NCBI GenBank assembly: GCA_910579015.1
Contig: CAJTRO010000013.1
Location: 27,039-56,818 of the forward strand
Length of the DNA stretch: 29,780 bases
Direction: 5' to 3'
Source: an uncultured Dorea sp.
GTDB lineage: Bacteria; Bacillota_A; Clostridia; Lachnospirales; Lachnospiraceae
Position numbers and translations under genes: made by a program. The notes below the pieces were generated by a model. That model had not been told where the DNA came from and did no database searches. It saw nothing but the letters and a program-made list of their open reading frames with translations. Each line of letters begins with the position of its first letter. Position 1 is the first letter of the stretch. Shown piece by piece: positions 6,475 through 14,798 of the stretch.

Positions 6475-9400
6475 TCAGGCATCCAGCTCTTCCTCCAACA
6501 GGCTTACAGACACCAGCGTCGACACACCCTTCTCCTGCATGGTGATTCCATACAGCCTGTCCGCCGCAGTCATGGTGCCTCTTCTGTGCGTGATAACAAT
6601 AAACTGTGTATTCTTCGTCAATTTATGCAGATATTGTGCAAATCTGCCCACATTATTATCATCCAGCGCCGCCTCAATCTCATCTAACAGACAGAACGGA
6701 GACGGCTTCAGATTCTGGATAGCGAACAGTAGAGAGATGGCGGTCAGCGCCTTCTCTCCTCCGGAGAGCTGCATCATATTCTGAAGCTTCTTGCCGGGTG
6801 GCTGGGCGATGATCCGGATCCCCGCTTCAAGGATATCCTCATCCTCCATCAGCTCCAGCGTACCCTTTCCACCGCCGAAGAGTTCTTTGAATACCATGTC
6901 AAATTCACTTGCGATCCTTGCAAACTGCTCCTTAAACTGCTTACGCATGGCCGCATCCAGCTCTTCTATGATCTGTTCCAACGTCGCTTCCGCCTCCACA
7001 AGATCGTCATGCTGGTTCTTAAGGAACTCATACCGCTCAGACACACTCTTGTACTCTTCGATGGCGTTGACATTCACATTCCCAAGGGAGCGTATCTCGC
7101 CTTTTAACTCCTGTATCCGCTTCTTCATCTTCGCCAGGTCCGTCAGGTTCTCATCCCGCAGCTCCTTGGCACGGATATAGGTGATCTCATACTCGTCCCA
7201 CATATAGCTGATCTGCTTCTCGGAAGCCGTCTCGTAGTTCTCCTTCTGGCTCTCAAGACGGAAGATCTCCTTGTCCAGATCCGACATATGGCGGGAAAGA
7301 TCTTCGCGCTTCTTAAGGAAATCCTTGTGCTTCTGGTTCAGCTCCTCCCGCTCCTTCTTAAACCGCTCGATCTCAATCCCAATCTCCTCAAACAGCTCCT
7401 TGGAATTCTCTATGGTATCCCTAAGCTCCGCGATCTGCTTCTCCTTATCCTCTATCTCGCGGGACGTACCGCCCTTGTTCTTCTCAAGCTCGCCAAGCTC
7501 CTCCTGAAACTTCTCGATTTCCTCCCTGATACGGCTTACATTCTCATTGACAAATGTAAACTTCTGCTCAAGACTTGCGAATTCCAGGTGGATCTCTTCC
7601 GTCTTCTTAAGCTTCTCAGCCTCTTCTGCGTGCACCTCATCGAGGATCAGCTGTTCTTTTTCAATCTGCTCTGTCAGCTCATTCTCAAGCTTCTTTGACG
7701 TATCCAGCTCAACGTTGATGGAGTCCTGATTGTCGATGATATCCGTAATCTGTGCATCCAGCTTCTCTTCCTCTGTACTGGTCGCTCTTGCAAGCTCCTC
7801 GGCGTTCTGGATCTTTGCCTCTGCCTGATCGGCGTTCATCTTCGCAGTATTCTGGATGACATACGCCTTTTGCAGCTTCGCGCTGATCTCATCCATCTTC
7901 TCATAGTAACCTGCCCGTTCCTTCCGCAAAAGGTCCGAAGACGCCTCCATCTCATCCATCTCGCGCTTTAACTGCTTCACGGTCTTCTCGAATTCCTCCA
8001 TCTCGCGCCGCCTGCTGAGCAGGTTGCTGGAATTCTTGAATGCACCTCCGGTCAGGGATCCGCCCGGATTAATGAGCTCCCCTTCCAGAGTAACGATCCG
8101 GATCGACTGATTATATTTCCTCGCTATGGCAAGTCCATGGTCGATATGGTCCACCACAAGCGTCCTTCCAAGCAGGTTATCTGCAAGCGTCCGGTACTTA
8201 TCCTCAATCTGCACCAGTGTGTTCGCTGTCCCGATGGCTCCCGGCTCCTTTAAAGCCTCCGGCTTCCCAAGCCCCGAATAAGCACGTATACTGGTAAGAG
8301 GCAGAAATGTCGCCCGCCCAAACCGGTTCTTCTTAAGAAACTGTATCATCCTCTTAGCCGTCTCTTCATCCGCCGTGACAATATTCTGGATATTGCCGCC
8401 AAGAGCCGTCTCTATCGCGATCTCATAATCTTTGGCCACCTTGATGATATCGGCAACCACGCCCAGAATCCCCTTCTCCCGGTTCCTCTGGTCCATCACC
8501 TTACGGATACTGTTGCCATAGCCGTCATACCGTTCCGTGATATTCTTCAGTGACTCAAGTCTTGACTCTTCTCTGTGATATGCCGTCTGCCCAATCCGAA
8601 ACTGCTCCGTTTGCTTCGTGAGCTGCTTTTGCAGAACAGCAATCTTCTCTTCATACCGGCTGTTCTCCTCAGACAATTCGATGATCTCGCCGGAGACATC
8701 TTTTAATTCCTGCCGGTATCCGTCAAGCTTCTCCCTCTGCTCCTGTGCTTCCGTCCTGGCATCAAGGATCTGCCGGGCCATCCCCGCCTTTCTCACCTGG
8801 ATCTGTTCCAGCATTGTATCATACTTCTGGATCTTCGCCCTGGTGGACGCCCTGTTATTCAGAAGCTCGATGATCTCACCCTTATTCTTATCGACAGATG
8901 CCGTGATCGAAGCAATCCTCGACTGTACGTCAATGAGTTCCGCCTTCGCCTGGTTCTCAAGCCTGGTCTGCTCGTCTATCTGCCTCTGGATCGTCTCCTC
9001 CTCCTGGCCAAGCTCCCTGAGCTGATCCTTACGCACGCCGATCTCCGATTCGATCGTCCTGGCACGCTGATCGTAATGCGCGTCATTCATGCGCATACTG
9101 TTGATCTGCTCCTTCAAAAGCTCAATCTGATTCTCCAGCTGCTGCTTTAACATGGTCGTCTCATTCAATTGGCTCTTCGCCTTCTCAATCGAAGAATCTA
9201 TACCGTCCACCTGCTCTTCAACCGTCTCGTACTCCGTCTTCATGTCGTCATACTTCTGTCCGGCTCCCTCAAGCTCCGTCCGGGTGATCCCAAGCTTCTC
9301 ATCAAGACTTCTGACCTGTTCCTCAAGACGCTCCGTCTCAAGCAGGAACATATTGATATCATAAGTCTTAAGCTGTTCCTTCTTCTTCAGATATTCCCTG

Positions 9401-10035
9401 GCCGTCTCGGCCTGGCGCTCCAGCGGACCGACCTGCTTCTCAAGCTCCGCCAGAATATCGTTGACACGAAGAAGATTCTGCCGTTCCTCCTCAAGCTTCT
9501 TAACCGACATATTCTTACGGCGCTTGAACTTTACGATCCCCGCGGCCTCGTCAAAAAGCTCTCTTCTCTCCTCCGGCTTTCCGCTCAGGATCCGGTCGAT
9601 CTGTCCCTGCCCGATGATCGAATAACCTTCCTTGCCGATACCCGTGTCGTAGAACAGCTCGTTGACATCCTTAAGCCGGCAGGCGCTCCCGTTAATCAGG
9701 TACTCACTCTCCCCCGACCGGTACAGCTTCCTTGTGACTGTCACCTCTTCAAAATCTATCTGGAGCTGGTGGTCTGAGTTGTCAAGCGTGATCGCAACCG
9801 ACGCATAGCTTAAAGGCTTTCTGTTCTCCGTCCCGGAGAAAATAACGTCTTGCATACTCCCGCCTCTAAGCTGCTTCACCCGCTGTTCTCCCAACACCCA
9901 GCGTACCGCGTCCGCGACATTGCTCTTCCCGCTCCCGTTAGGTCCTACGATTCCCGTGATCCCGTTATGGAAATCAAATTTTATCTTATGTGCAAATGAT
10001 TTGAAGCCTTGCACCTCAATACTCTTTAGATACAT
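6475..10035 (-). CDS. smc: chromosome segregation ATPase SMC
   Basis: Structural maintenance of chromosomes protein, which acts with ScpA and ScpB to compact and separate sister origins. It has 1186 residues, as expected for Bacillus-type SMC. The Walker A motif GPNGSGKS is at residues 31-38, followed by a long coiled coil of roughly 170-500. A globular hinge follows at about 515-670 (from GILGVVADIIKVAKDYEIAIETAL to the GG(S)LTGGAF region), then a second coiled coil of about 680-1010. The C-terminal ABC head has signature LSGGEKALTA and Walker B CLLDEIEAALDD. It begins 7 bp after the rnc stop and is followed by ftsY, the common Firmicutes order. No truncation is visible. Confidence 0.98.
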   Translation of the reverse strand: MYLKSIEVQGFKSFAHKIKFDFHNGITGIVGPNGSGKSNVADAVRWVLGEQRVKQLRGGSMQDVIFSGTENRKPLSYASVAITLDNSDHQLQIDFEEVTVTRKLYRSGESEYLINGSACRLKDVNELFYDTGIGKEGYSIIGQGQIDRILSGKPEERRELFDEAAGIVKFKRRKNMSVKKLEEERQNLLRVNDILAELEKQVGPLERQAETAREYLKKKEQLKTYDINMFLLETERLEEQVRSLDEKLGITRTELEGAGQKYDDMKTEYETVEEQVDGIDSSIEKAKSQLNETTMLKQQLENQIELLKEQINSMRMNDAHYDQRARTIESEIGVRKDQLRELGQEEETIQRQIDEQTRLENQAKAELIDVQSRIASITASVDKNKGEIIELLNNRASTRAKIQKYDTMLEQIQVRKAGMARQILDARTEAQEQREKLDGYRQELKDVSGEIIELSEENSRYEEKIAVLQKQLTKQTEQFRIGQTAYHREESRLESLKNITERYDGYGNSIRKVMDQRNREKGILGVVADIIKVAKDYEIAIETALGGNIQNIVTADEETAKRMIQFLKKNRFGRATFLPLTSIRAYSGLGKPEALKEPGAIGTANTLVQIEDKYRTLADNLLGRTLVVDHIDHGLAIARKYNQSIRIVTLEGELINPGGSLTGGAFKNSSNLLSRRREMEEFEKTVKQLKREMDEMEASSDLLRKERAGYYEKMDEISAKLQKAYVIQNTAKMNADQAEAKIQNAEELARATSTEEEKLDAQITDIIDNQDSINVELDTSKKLENELTEQIEKEQLILDEVHAEEAEKLKKTEEIHLEFASLEQKFTFVNENVSRIREEIEKFQEELGELEKNKGGTSREIEDKEKQIAELRDTIENSKELFEEIGIEIERFKKEREELNQKHKDFLKKREDLSRHMSDLDKEIFRLESQKENYETASEKQISYMWDEYEITYIRAKELRDENLTDLAKMKKRIQELKGEIRSLGNVNVNAIEEYKSVSERYEFLKNQHDDLVEAEATLEQIIEELDAAMRKQFKEQFARIASEFDMVFKELFGGGKGTLELMEDEDILEAGIRIIAQPPGKKLQNMMQLSGGEKALTAISLLFAIQNLKPSPFCLLDEIEAALDDNNVGRFAQYLHKLTKNTQFIVITHRRGTMTAADRLYGITMQEKGVSTLVSVSLLEEELDA

Positions 10036-10042
10036 TCTACAC

Positions 10043-10738
10043 CTACTTTATATTCTTCCCTCGCAGCCTTAAGATACTCTGATAAGCCGCGACCTGCTCG
10101 GCAGCCTTCTTGGTATGGCCGGTGCCGATGCCATACTCCTCCTCCCCGACATATACTGCCACATGAAACGATTTGTCGTGGTCAGGGCCTTCCTCCCCCA
10201 CCAGACGGTATGTGATAGCCGCCTTGCAATGGGCCTGTACAATCTCCTGCAAGATAGTCTTGCTATCAAAAAAGAGTGTTCTATTCTCCAGATCCTCCAG
10301 AATAAAACGATGGATAAACTCTTTTGCACTAGCAAAACCACCGTCCAAATAAACGGCGCCAATAAGCGCCTCCATCGCATCAGAAGTTATCGAATTACGC
10401 TTCCGCCCCCCGGTCGCATCCTCTCCCTTGCCAAGGAGCAGATAGGCTCCCAGATTCAGCTCTTTTGCACAGAACGCCAGCGCGGATTCGCATACCAGGC
10501 TCGCCCTCGTCTTCGTGAGCTCCCCCTCCGGCATCCTGCTGTTCTCATAGAACAGAAATTCACTGGCAACCAGCTCAAGTACGGCGTCTCCCAGGAACTC
10601 AAGCCGCTCGTTGCACTCATACTTGGGCAGATGCTTCTCATTCGCATAAGAGCTGTGGATCATCGCCTTCTTGATCAGACTGAAATCTGTAAACGTGTAA
10701 CCAATCTTCTCTTCTAATACCTTTAAATCCCGATTCAT
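10043..10738 (-). CDS. rnc: ribonuclease III
   Basis: Double-strand-specific endoribonuclease that processes 30S pre-rRNA and structured mRNAs. The 231-residue protein has an RNase III catalytic domain (about residues 5-150) with signature NERLEFLGDAVLEL. The catalytic acidic residues E47 and D51 are there, and D120 and E123 lie in SDAMEALIGAVYLDGG. A C-terminal double-stranded RNA-binding domain (about 157-226) ends in GTGHTKKAAEQVAAYQSI. It is co-directional and nearly contiguous with smc (7 bp). Upstream, an intrinsic terminator separates it from acpP, and I see no convincing promoter in the 70 bases between that terminator and the start. Expression may therefore depend on read-through. 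Confidence 0.97.
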   Translation of the reverse strand: MNRDLKVLEEKIGYTFTDFSLIKKAMIHSSYANEKHLPKYECNERLEFLGDAVLELVASEFLFYENSRMPEGELTKTRASLVCESALAFCAKELNLGAYLLLGKGEDATGGRKRNSITSDAMEALIGAVYLDGGFASAKEFIHRFILEDLENRTLFFDSKTILQEIVQAHCKAAITYRLVGEEGPDHDKSFHVAVYVGEEEYGIGTGHTKKAAEQVAAYQSILRLRGKNIK

Positions 10739-10801
10739 TCTATCGCCTCACAAACCTGAAACCAAAGGCCGCCGCCGGCAGCCTCCTTCCTTATCTGCTC
10801 C

Positions 10802-10832
10802 AAAAAACGAAAAAGCCCTGCCGGGCTTTTTC
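10802..10832 (-). terminator. terminator/attenuator between acpP and rnc
   Basis: A perfect 10-bp stem GAAAAAGCCC (10809-10818) pairs with 10823-10832 around a 4-nt loop. On the minus strand it is followed by GTTTTTTGG. It lies 32 bp after the acpP stop and would strongly reduce transcription into rnc, setting a high acpP to low rnc/smc ratio from one operon. Confidence 0.88.
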
Positions 10833-10863
10833 ATAACCACGCTGCCCAATATATCATTAAGCA

Positions 10864-11097
10864 TTAGTTGTTCGTCGCATTCTTAATCTGCTCTACAGCG
10901 TCGCCCACCGTAACGATCTTCTCCGCCTCTTCATTATCAATCTCGATGTCAAAAGTCTCCTCTATACCCATAATGATCTGAAAGATATCCAGAGAATCCG
11001 CTCCCAGGTCATCTACAAATGTTGTGTCCTCTGTAATCTCGTCTGCATTCACATTCAATACATCTGCAATAATCTCTTTTAATTTTTCAAACTCCAT
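10864..11097 (-). CDS. acpP: acyl carrier protein
   Basis: A 77-residue acidic four-helix carrier for growing acyl chains in type II fatty-acid synthesis. The phosphopantetheine attachment serine is S35 in DDLGADSLDIFQI. AAAGGAGAA precedes the ATG at 11097. It follows plsX by 81 bp; PlsX uses acyl-ACP as substrate, which explains the pairing. A terminator follows directly, consistent with the need for much higher ACP levels than for the genes downstream. Confidence 0.97.
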   Translation of the reverse strand: MEFEKLKEIIADVLNVNADEITEDTTFVDDLGADSLDIFQIIMGIEETFDIEIDNEEAEKIVTVGDAVEQIKNATNN

Positions 11098-11178
11098 ACC
11101 AATTCTCCTTTTCTAAGTTTTCTCTTTTAAACTGTGTCTTTCTCTCATGCACTCCCGGGATCCCCGGTCATACATCCT

Positions 11179-12201
11179 TTATTCAACGGATACCGTATCC
11201 GCTTGAATACATTCCCTGATCTTCTCGTTGATCTTCTGTCTCTTAAAGGTCACACACTGGATCAACGTATTGCTTACCTCCTTCGCCTTAGCGCTCCCAT
11301 GCGTCTTCACAACCAGGCCGTTAAGTCCCAGAAGCGGCGCGCCGCCGTATTCACTGGCGTCGAAGGTCTTAAGCGTTGCTTTCAGCGCCGGCTTGATCAG
11401 CACCGCCCCGATCTTGCTTCGAAGAGTGGACATAAGCCCCTCCTTCACCTTGCTGATCAGTACCGCGCCCACGCCTTCATAGAGCTTAAGGATGATATTC
11501 CCCGCAAATGCCTCACAGACTACAACGTCCGTCTGTCCGTGCGGAATCTCCCTTGCCTCCACACTGCCGGTAAAGTGGATGTCTTTCTCCTCCTTAAGAA
11601 GAGGAAATGTCTCCTTCACCAGCGCATTGCCCTTCTCCTCCTCGGCGCCGATATTGACGATACCCACAGAAGGCTTCTTCACTCCGAGGACATGCTCCAT
11701 ATAGATGGAACCCATCTTGGCAAACTGGACGAGATGAGAAGCTCTCGCATCCACATTGGCCCCGCAGTCAAGCAGAAGGGACACCCCCTTCTTCGTCGGT
11801 ATCAACGACGCAAGCGGCGGACGCTCCACACCCTTGATGCGTCCCACCAGAACCTGGCCTCCCACCAGAATGGCGCCGGAACTTCCCGCAGATACGAACG
11901 CGTCCGCCCTTCCTTCCCGTACCATCTTCATGCCGGTAACGATCGAAGAATCCTTCTTCTTGCGAATCGCATTCACCGGCGGTTCCGCCGTCTCAATCAC
12001 CTCTGACGCATGAATGACTTCAATCTGCGCCTTGTTATACTGATACTTCGCAAGCTCTCTCTTTACTGCCTCTTCCCGCCCAATCAGGAATACCTTCATG
12101 GCAGGCTCCTTCCCGGCTGCATCTACCGCCCCTTTTACCATCTCTGCCGGGGCATTGTCCCCGCCCATGGCGTCCAGGGCTATGTTCGTTATTTCTGACA
12201 T
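11179..12201 (-). CDS. plsX: phosphate acyltransferase PlsX
   Basis: Converts acyl-ACP and phosphate into acyl-phosphate, the acyl donor for PlsY in phospholipid synthesis; a peripheral membrane enzyme. I place the start at the ATG at 12201 (340 residues, MSEITNIALDAMGGDNAP) because AGGAGG lies 7 nt upstream. An upstream in-frame ATG at 12252 would add 17 residues with no ribosome site and no family match. Conserved stretches are ALDAMGGDNAP, DSSIVTGMKMVREGRADAFVSAGSSGAIL, LLDCGANVD and VVCEAFAGNI. It heads the acpP operon from its own promoter. Its usual partner rpmF is not adjacent here; it lies about 17 kb away at the right edge. Confidence 0.97.
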   Translation of the reverse strand: MSEITNIALDAMGGDNAPAEMVKGAVDAAGKEPAMKVFLIGREEAVKRELAKYQYNKAQIEVIHASEVIETAEPPVNAIRKKKDSSIVTGMKMVREGRADAFVSAGSSGAILVGGQVLVGRIKGVERPPLASLIPTKKGVSLLLDCGANVDARASHLVQFAKMGSIYMEHVLGVKKPSVGIVNIGAEEEKGNALVKETFPLLKEEKDIHFTGSVEAREIPHGQTDVVVCEAFAGNIILKLYEGVGAVLISKVKEGLMSTLRSKIGAVLIKPALKATLKTFDASEYGGAPLLGLNGLVVKTHGSAKAKEVSNTLIQCVTFKRQKINEKIRECIQADTVSVE

Positions 12202-12298
12202 CTGTATTCCTCCTGGCATTTCCTGCACATCGTCCATTAAATAGCAGGCCATACCGTATCCCTATGGTCCGTTATTTAATTTACGATGTGCTAGACTA

Positions 12299-12327
12299 AT
12301 TTTACTAGACATTATACGAAAAAGCAA
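12299..12327 (-). promoter_or_regulatory. candidate promoter of plsX-acpP
   Basis: On the minus strand TTGCTT (12322-12327) and TAAAAT (12299-12304) are spaced by 17 bases. A perfect TATAAT hexamer also occurs inside the spacer (12311-12316) but has only a weak -35 partner. Two direct copies of GTCTAG flank the -10 region (around 12305-12310 and 12291-12296). This could be an operator for a lipid regulator, but it does not match the FapR consensus I know. Confidence 0.6.
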
Positions 12328-12336
12328 TACCTCTTT

Positions 12337-13083
12337 TCACTTTGATGTTACACCCTTAACAAACGGAATCCCCAGAAGCTTAAGCTCCTCCTTAAGCCTT
12401 GCGTACTTGCTTCTGCTGACCGGGATCACCGTATCCCCCTCAAGCGACGCCTCATACGTCTGCCCGAACATACTGGAATTCACCTTCCTGATATCTCTCA
12501 CCGGGATCAAAAAAGACTGATGACATCTGAAAAATCCATAATCACCGAATATCTGCTCCAGTTCATCCAGGGACACGGCCGACTGATATTCCCTGCCGTC
12601 CTTAAGCCGAATCCAGATCTTTCGCTTCTCCTTACAGATATAGCTGATCTCCTTTGGCGCCACAAGCACATAATCCTGTCCCGTCCGCACCGCCACCTTC
12701 CCCGCAGAAGGCGAAGTCTTCTTCTCCACTCTCTTAAAGGTCCTTCCAAGCCGCGCCGTGTCTACAGGCTTCGTAAGAAAATCTACCGGCTCATACTCAT
12801 AACTCTCCACGGCAAAATCCGCATGTCCCGTCAGGAATACATAAGGAAGCCCTCCATGCTCTGCCTCAAGATGCGCCGCAAGAGCAAATCCGCTCATATC
12901 CGGCATCTCTATATCAAGAAACACCAGGGACACCGGCCGTTCCTTAAGCGCCTTCATGGCATCCGCCGCGTTATCCGCATAAATAATCTGTTCACCCGGC
13001 ACATAATGTTTCAGAGCGGCAGCCGAATCCTCTGCCGCAAGAGGCTGGTCATCCACCAGAAGCACCAGTCCGTCATACATCAT
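12337..13083 (-). CDS. LytTR-family response regulator (AgrA-like)
   Basis: A 248-residue cytoplasmic response regulator. The receiver domain (about residues 5-120) has the acidic pair at D11/D12, the phospho-accepting D57 in LVFLDIEMPD and the K in FLTKPVD. The C-terminal LytTR DNA-binding domain (about 135-240) contains YICKEKRKIWIRLKDGREY and FFRCHQSFLIPVRDIRKV. LytTR proteins such as AgrA, VirR and BlpR bind direct repeats and often control peptide-signalled secretion or virulence genes. The ATG overlaps the kinase stop codon (ATGA), so the two are translationally coupled. A second ATG immediately downstream (13080) is an equally good start. Its target genes are unknown; the adjacent exporter operon is a candidate by proximity only. 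Confidence 0.92.
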   Translation of the reverse strand: MMYDGLVLLVDDQPLAAEDSAAALKHYVPGEQIIYADNAADAMKALKERPVSLVFLDIEMPDMSGFALAAHLEAEHGGLPYVFLTGHADFAVESYEYEPVDFLTKPVDTARLGRTFKRVEKKTSPSAGKVAVRTGQDYVLVAPKEISYICKEKRKIWIRLKDGREYQSAVSLDELEQIFGDYGFFRCHQSFLIPVRDIRKVNSSMFGQTYEASLEGDTVIPVSRSKYARLKEELKLLGIPFVKGVTSK

Positions 13084-14369
13084 AACTCCTCCTTATAAAG
13101 CCGCAACGGGAGCTTTGCAACAAAAAATATAATATCCTCTTCCATTCTAGAATACACTACCCCGCCATATCTTGACGCCAGCGCCTGGATCGAAGCAATC
13201 CCGATCCCTTCGTGCCCTTTCTTCGCCGAACGGCCGACCTGATACCCTCCCATCGGATTGAGCCGGCTTACACGGTTTGAGACATTGATGATACAGAATT
13301 CTCCCCGTTTCAGAATAGACAGCCTGATCCCATAGGACTTGTCCAAAACCATCTCCGTCTCGTCAATCGCATTCTGCAACAGATTTCCGATCACTTTATT
13401 GGTTTCATAGACATTGGTCGCAATCTGAGACAGATCGTTCTCAATCATGATATCCATCCGAATCCCGCTTAAGCCCGCCTTGTTCTTGAAGGAAAGGATC
13501 AGCGCGCTGACCGCCGCATCCTTCAGGGGCAGAATCTGGTTCATCTCAATGGAATCTCTGAGCAATTCGTTCAGATATCTCTCACATGCCTCATAATCCT
13601 TCCTGATAAGCAGTCCGTGAAGAGTCTGCACATGAAAATTATAATCATGGCGCTGGGAACGGATCACGCTCATATAGGTCTGCATGTCGTCCCGGTACTG
13701 CTTCTCCGCCAGCACCGTAATCCTCTCCTTGCGGTTCGATATGGTCAGATCAAGAAGCATCAGACCGGCAAAAAATGCAAACCATTCCAGACACATCACC
13801 GGCACGATATAGAGCCCTGTTACGGCCGGTACAATGAGACATCCTCCGTATACGGCAAGATAGATCCCAAACTCCGCCATGAGACGCCCCGCATCGGACG
13901 CGCCCTTCCTCTCTTCTGTGACAGGGAATTTTTGTTCAGAAAAATATTCCTTCCACCCTTTCCCTGGAAACTCTGCCGACATCCTGCTGCAAATCCCACA
14001 TGCAGTCAGAATAACCAGTACCATCAGCATCACACGGAAAAAAAGTGAAAGAAATTCTATACGAAATATGGTTCCCGATGTCACCTGGAGCATACCGTAC
14101 TGGGCATATGCAATGGACAATGCCGCGGCAATATCCATCCATGTGCCCTTTGGCTCAAGGACGATGGGAATAAATACGGCAAGAAACAAGAGGCAGACAA
14201 CACCGCTCATTCTCACACTCAGATTCAGACAGGCAGAAAGCGCACAGACCACGCCTGCAAGAAGAGAAAGTACCACACTGCGCCGCCTCTCCATCCCCAG
14301 CCATTCAAAGGCAAAGTAACAGGAAATAACCGCTCCCGCACTCAGAAAACCAAACCCGGCAATCCACAT
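13080..14369 (-). CDS. membrane sensor histidine kinase, AgrC-like GHKL class
   Basis: A 429-residue protein with an N-terminal polytopic membrane half: about 6 hydrophobic segments at residues 1-22, 30-72, 78-98, 106-128, 166-190 and 190-212. A cytoplasmic coiled segment with the probable phospho-acceptor H241 in RSQRHDYNFHVQTLHGLL follows. The GHKL ATPase domain has N-box NLLQNAIDE (329-337) and G-box HEGIGIAS (386-393). The SQRHDYNFH motif is typical of AgrC/ComD/CitA-SpoB-type kinases that pair with LytTR regulators. It partners the overlapping regulator downstream and has its own promoter. No agrB or agrD is visible nearby, so the signal is unknown. Confidence 0.92.
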   Translation of the reverse strand: MWIAGFGFLSAGAVISCYFAFEWLGMERRRSVVLSLLAGVVCALSACLNLSVRMSGVVCLLFLAVFIPIVLEPKGTWMDIAAALSIAYAQYGMLQVTSGTIFRIEFLSLFFRVMLMVLVILTACGICSRMSAEFPGKGWKEYFSEQKFPVTEERKGASDAGRLMAEFGIYLAVYGGCLIVPAVTGLYIVPVMCLEWFAFFAGLMLLDLTISNRKERITVLAEKQYRDDMQTYMSVIRSQRHDYNFHVQTLHGLLIRKDYEACERYLNELLRDSIEMNQILPLKDAAVSALILSFKNKAGLSGIRMDIMIENDLSQIATNVYETNKVIGNLLQNAIDETEMVLDKSYGIRLSILKRGEFCIINVSNRVSRLNPMGGYQVGRSAKKGHEGIGIASIQALASRYGGVVYSRMEEDIIFFVAKLPLRLYKEEL

Positions 14370-14405
14370 GGTACTCCCCCCTTTAACAAGAATAAAATAT
14401 TACTT

Positions 14406-14434
14406 AGTATATCATCCCTTGACTTACATTTCAA
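14406..14434 (-). promoter_or_regulatory. promoter of the two-component operon
   Basis: On the minus strand TTGAAA (14429-14434) and TATACT (14406-14411) are spaced by exactly 17 bases. The start would fall near 14400, about 30 nt before the kinase ATG, which has a GGGGGAG ribosome site. Confidence 0.8.
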
Positions 14435-14436
14435 TC

Positions 14437-14475
14437 ACCGGCCAAGCTCCTCAGCCTGCCAGCTTCAAGGCCGGT
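14437..14475 (-). terminator. hairpin at the end of the exporter/thioredoxin operon
   Basis: A 12-bp GC-rich stem with a 3-nt bulge (14437-14448 with 14461-14475) overlaps the thioredoxin stop codon and abuts the next promoter. There is no U-run after it, so it may be a weak or factor-assisted terminator, or only a 3'-end protector. Confidence 0.45.
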
Positions 14476-14794
14476 CATGATATAAAAGTTCGGATAACTG
14501 TTTATGGATCTCCTCCATATCCATGCCTCCCACGGACTTATGTACCAGCTTTCCGTTATGATAATACCGAAACGCCGGGATCCCCATGATCTTAAATCTC
14601 TTTGCAAGATCCCTGTGTACAGAGGTATTTACCTGAAGGAACTTAATAAATGCCATACCGTCCGCCGCTTCCCGGTAGAACGGGGCTGTCCATGCACACG
14701 CGCCGCAGTGGTCCCCGTAAAAATCTACCATCACGTATTCTGCCGAATTCACCAGCTCATCAAAATTCTCACTCGTTGCTTCTATAATTGCCAT
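14465..14794 (-). CDS. thioredoxin-like protein with a CGAC active site
   Basis: A 109-residue single-domain thioredoxin fold. The strand before the active site is VMVDFYGDHCGACAWTAPFY. The two redox cysteines are C30 and C33, and the conserved cis-proline is P73 in MGIPAFRYY. The usual WCGPC motif is replaced by HCGAC: the tryptophan is histidine and the proline is alanine. In thioredoxins, changing the residues between the cysteines shifts the redox potential and tends to make the protein more oxidising or isomerase-like. No signal peptide is present, so it acts in the cytoplasm. It begins 4 bp after the stop of the trigger-factor-like gene and is last in the exporter operon. It may be a specialised reductant or foldase for whatever that operon handles. 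That role is inference. Confidence 0.88.
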   Translation of the reverse strand: MAIIEATSENFDELVNSAEYVMVDFYGDHCGACAWTAPFYREAADGMAFIKFLQVNTSVHRDLAKRFKIMGIPAFRYYHNGKLVHKSVGGMDMEEIHKQLSELLYHDRP

Positions 14795-14798
14795 GTCT

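Noticed and set aside
9169..9777. 202-codon plus-strand frame opposite smc
   Set aside because: Leu/Arg-rich antisense artefact of the SMC coiled-coil codons; no start context.
11140..11170. GC-rich near-palindrome (CCCGGGATCCCCGG) between plsX and acpP as a terminator
   Set aside because: The palindrome is short and interrupted, has no loop or U-run, and lies upstream of a co-transcribed gene.
11134..12006. 290-codon plus-strand open frame opposite plsX
   Set aside because: It is a shadow of plsX: no ribosome site, His/Leu/Arg-rich translation, and it runs fully antisense to a well-matched gene.
12291..12320. FapR operator upstream of plsX
   Set aside because: The sequence does not fit the TTAGTACC-type inverted repeat; only direct GTCTAG copies are seen.
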